Source: Chitinispirillales bacterium
Lineage (GTDB): Bacteria; Fibrobacterota; Chitinivibrionia; Chitinivibrionales; Chitinispirillaceae
DNA: 44,064 nucleotides
NCBI GenBank assembly: GCA_031283085.1
Contig: JAITCM010000097.1
Coordinates: 1-44,064 of the forward strand
Direction of reading: 5' to 3'
Below are positions 43,540 through 44,064 of this stretch, piece after piece. Under the pieces are notes generated by a model. That model made no database searches. It worked only from the letters and a program-made list of their open reading frames with translations, and was not told where the DNA came from. Numbering within the stretch: position 1 is the stretch's first letter; each line of letters begins with the position of its first letter. Made by a program: the position numbers and the translations under genes.

Positions 43540-44064
43540 ATGATAATAGCGAACCCTATCTACGACGTAACGTTCAAGCGGTTATTGGAAAATGACCGTA
43601 CGGCGAAGTTTTTGATAGGGACTATCCTCGATTGTAAGGTGGTCTCCCTCACCCCCGCCGTTATCGAACGCACTAAATACGATAAAGATACCGGAAACCT
43701 CACCCTCTTCCGCATGGATTTTGCCGCGACTATAAAGAGCGAGACCGGGGAGGAGAAGCGGGTAATCATAGAGATGCAGAAAGCCAAACACCTTGCCGAT
43801 GTAACCCGTTTCAGGGAGTATCTGGGCTCGGAGTATATCTCGTCAAGCCTGCCGATAGTGTCGATATATATACTCGGTTTTAATCTCTCTGTCGATTCCG
43901 CGGCTTTCGGCAACTTCCCGGCCTGCCGCGACCTGTTGACAGGCGAGCCGTTGCGCCCCTACGACCCTTTTGTGGAACGGTTGACGCACACCGCGTATTT
44001 TGTCCAGACAAAAAGAATCAAGCCGAGTTTAAACACGCGGTTAGACAAGTTGCTGTCGATATTT
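43540..44064 (+). CDS. PD-(D/E)XK nuclease/transposase-family protein, cut by window end
   Basis: The frame is open from ATG 43540 through the last base, so only the first 175 residues are seen. It begins MIIANPIYDVTFKRLLENDR and continues with LIGTILDCKVVSLTP, LFRMDFAATIKSETGEEKRV, IIEMQKAKHLADVTRFREYL and PIVSIYILGF. The FRMDFAATI plus IIEMQK pair fits the D...ExQ core of Rpn/PDDEXK_2-like nucleases, which are expanded in gut bacteria and implicated in recombination-promoting activity in E. coli Rpn. It belongs to the same broad family as the broken gene at 1669-2475. Confidence 0.75.
   Translation, partial: MIIANPIYDVTFKRLLENDRTAKFLIGTILDCKVVSLTPAVIERTKYDKDTGNLTLFRMDFAATIKSETGEEKRVIIEMQKAKHLADVTRFREYLGSEYISSSLPIVSIYILGFNLSVDSAAFGNFPACRDLLTGEPLRPYDPFVERLTHTAYFVQTKRIKPSLNTRLDKLLSIF

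Overview
This window looks like a chromosomal piece of a Gram-negative, anaerobic-type bacterium, most plausibly in or near the Fibrobacteres (Fibrobacterota/Fibromonadales-like, as in insect hindguts). The basis is two proteins with the Fibrobacter succinogenes major paralogous (FISUMP) domain, many signal-peptide and lipobox proteins, beta-barrel outer-membrane proteins, a Tol-Pal periplasmic protein, a GH57 enzyme, a hydrogenase-like sensor, and GC-rich coding DNA with AT-rich gaps. The taxonomic call is an inference from protein content; there is no rRNA here.

Layout. 1-2.5 kb is a decayed accessory strip: a small broken leader, a FISUMP lipoprotein, a start-less phospholipase-A2-like fragment, and a PD-(D/E)XK transposase-family gene split by a 357-bp hairpin-rich element with terminal inverted repeats. 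2.5-8.9 kb, minus strand, is a housekeeping block: nth, a putative barrel protein, a PAS-SpoIIE-type phosphatase and tsaB in a tightly overlapping operon, then an outer-membrane protein gene broken by a run of 14 G, then ddl. 9.2-14 kb holds two tandem chemoreceptors with stacked HAMP modules. 14-18.7 kb holds comEC, a response-regulator/ATPase, an RluA-type pseudouridine synthase and an HU-like protein. 18.8-23.1 kb has a GH57 gene diverging from a lipoprotein gene that overlaps glmS, then tRNA-Ala(GGC). 23.2-31.7 kb has a DUF4954-type beta-helix protein, a CsgG-like protein, a second FISUMP protein, an H-cluster-domain/chemoreceptor fusion, a Pro-rich exported protein, a small membrane protein and a CpoB-like lipoprotein. 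31.8-39.4 kb has ilvD, a membrane-anchored response regulator, an 18-repeat LRR protein, a SAM hydrolase and htpG. 39.7-44 kb is accessory again: a one-gene methyltransferase-nuclease fusion, an L,D-transpeptidase carrying a copied leader, a DUF362 protein and a PD-(D/E)XK transposase-family gene running off the end.

How genes may work together. Sensory genes are dense: two membrane chemoreceptors, a soluble hydrogenase-like receptor, a SpoIIE-type phosphatase, a response-regulator/RsbW-like ATPase and a membrane-tethered receiver. The strongest candidates for something new are the hydrogenase-like chemoreceptor, the G14 switch in the outer-membrane protein gene, the single-chain methyltransferase/Mrr-like nuclease with an Ig/PKD-like tail, and the hairpin element inside the nuclease gene.
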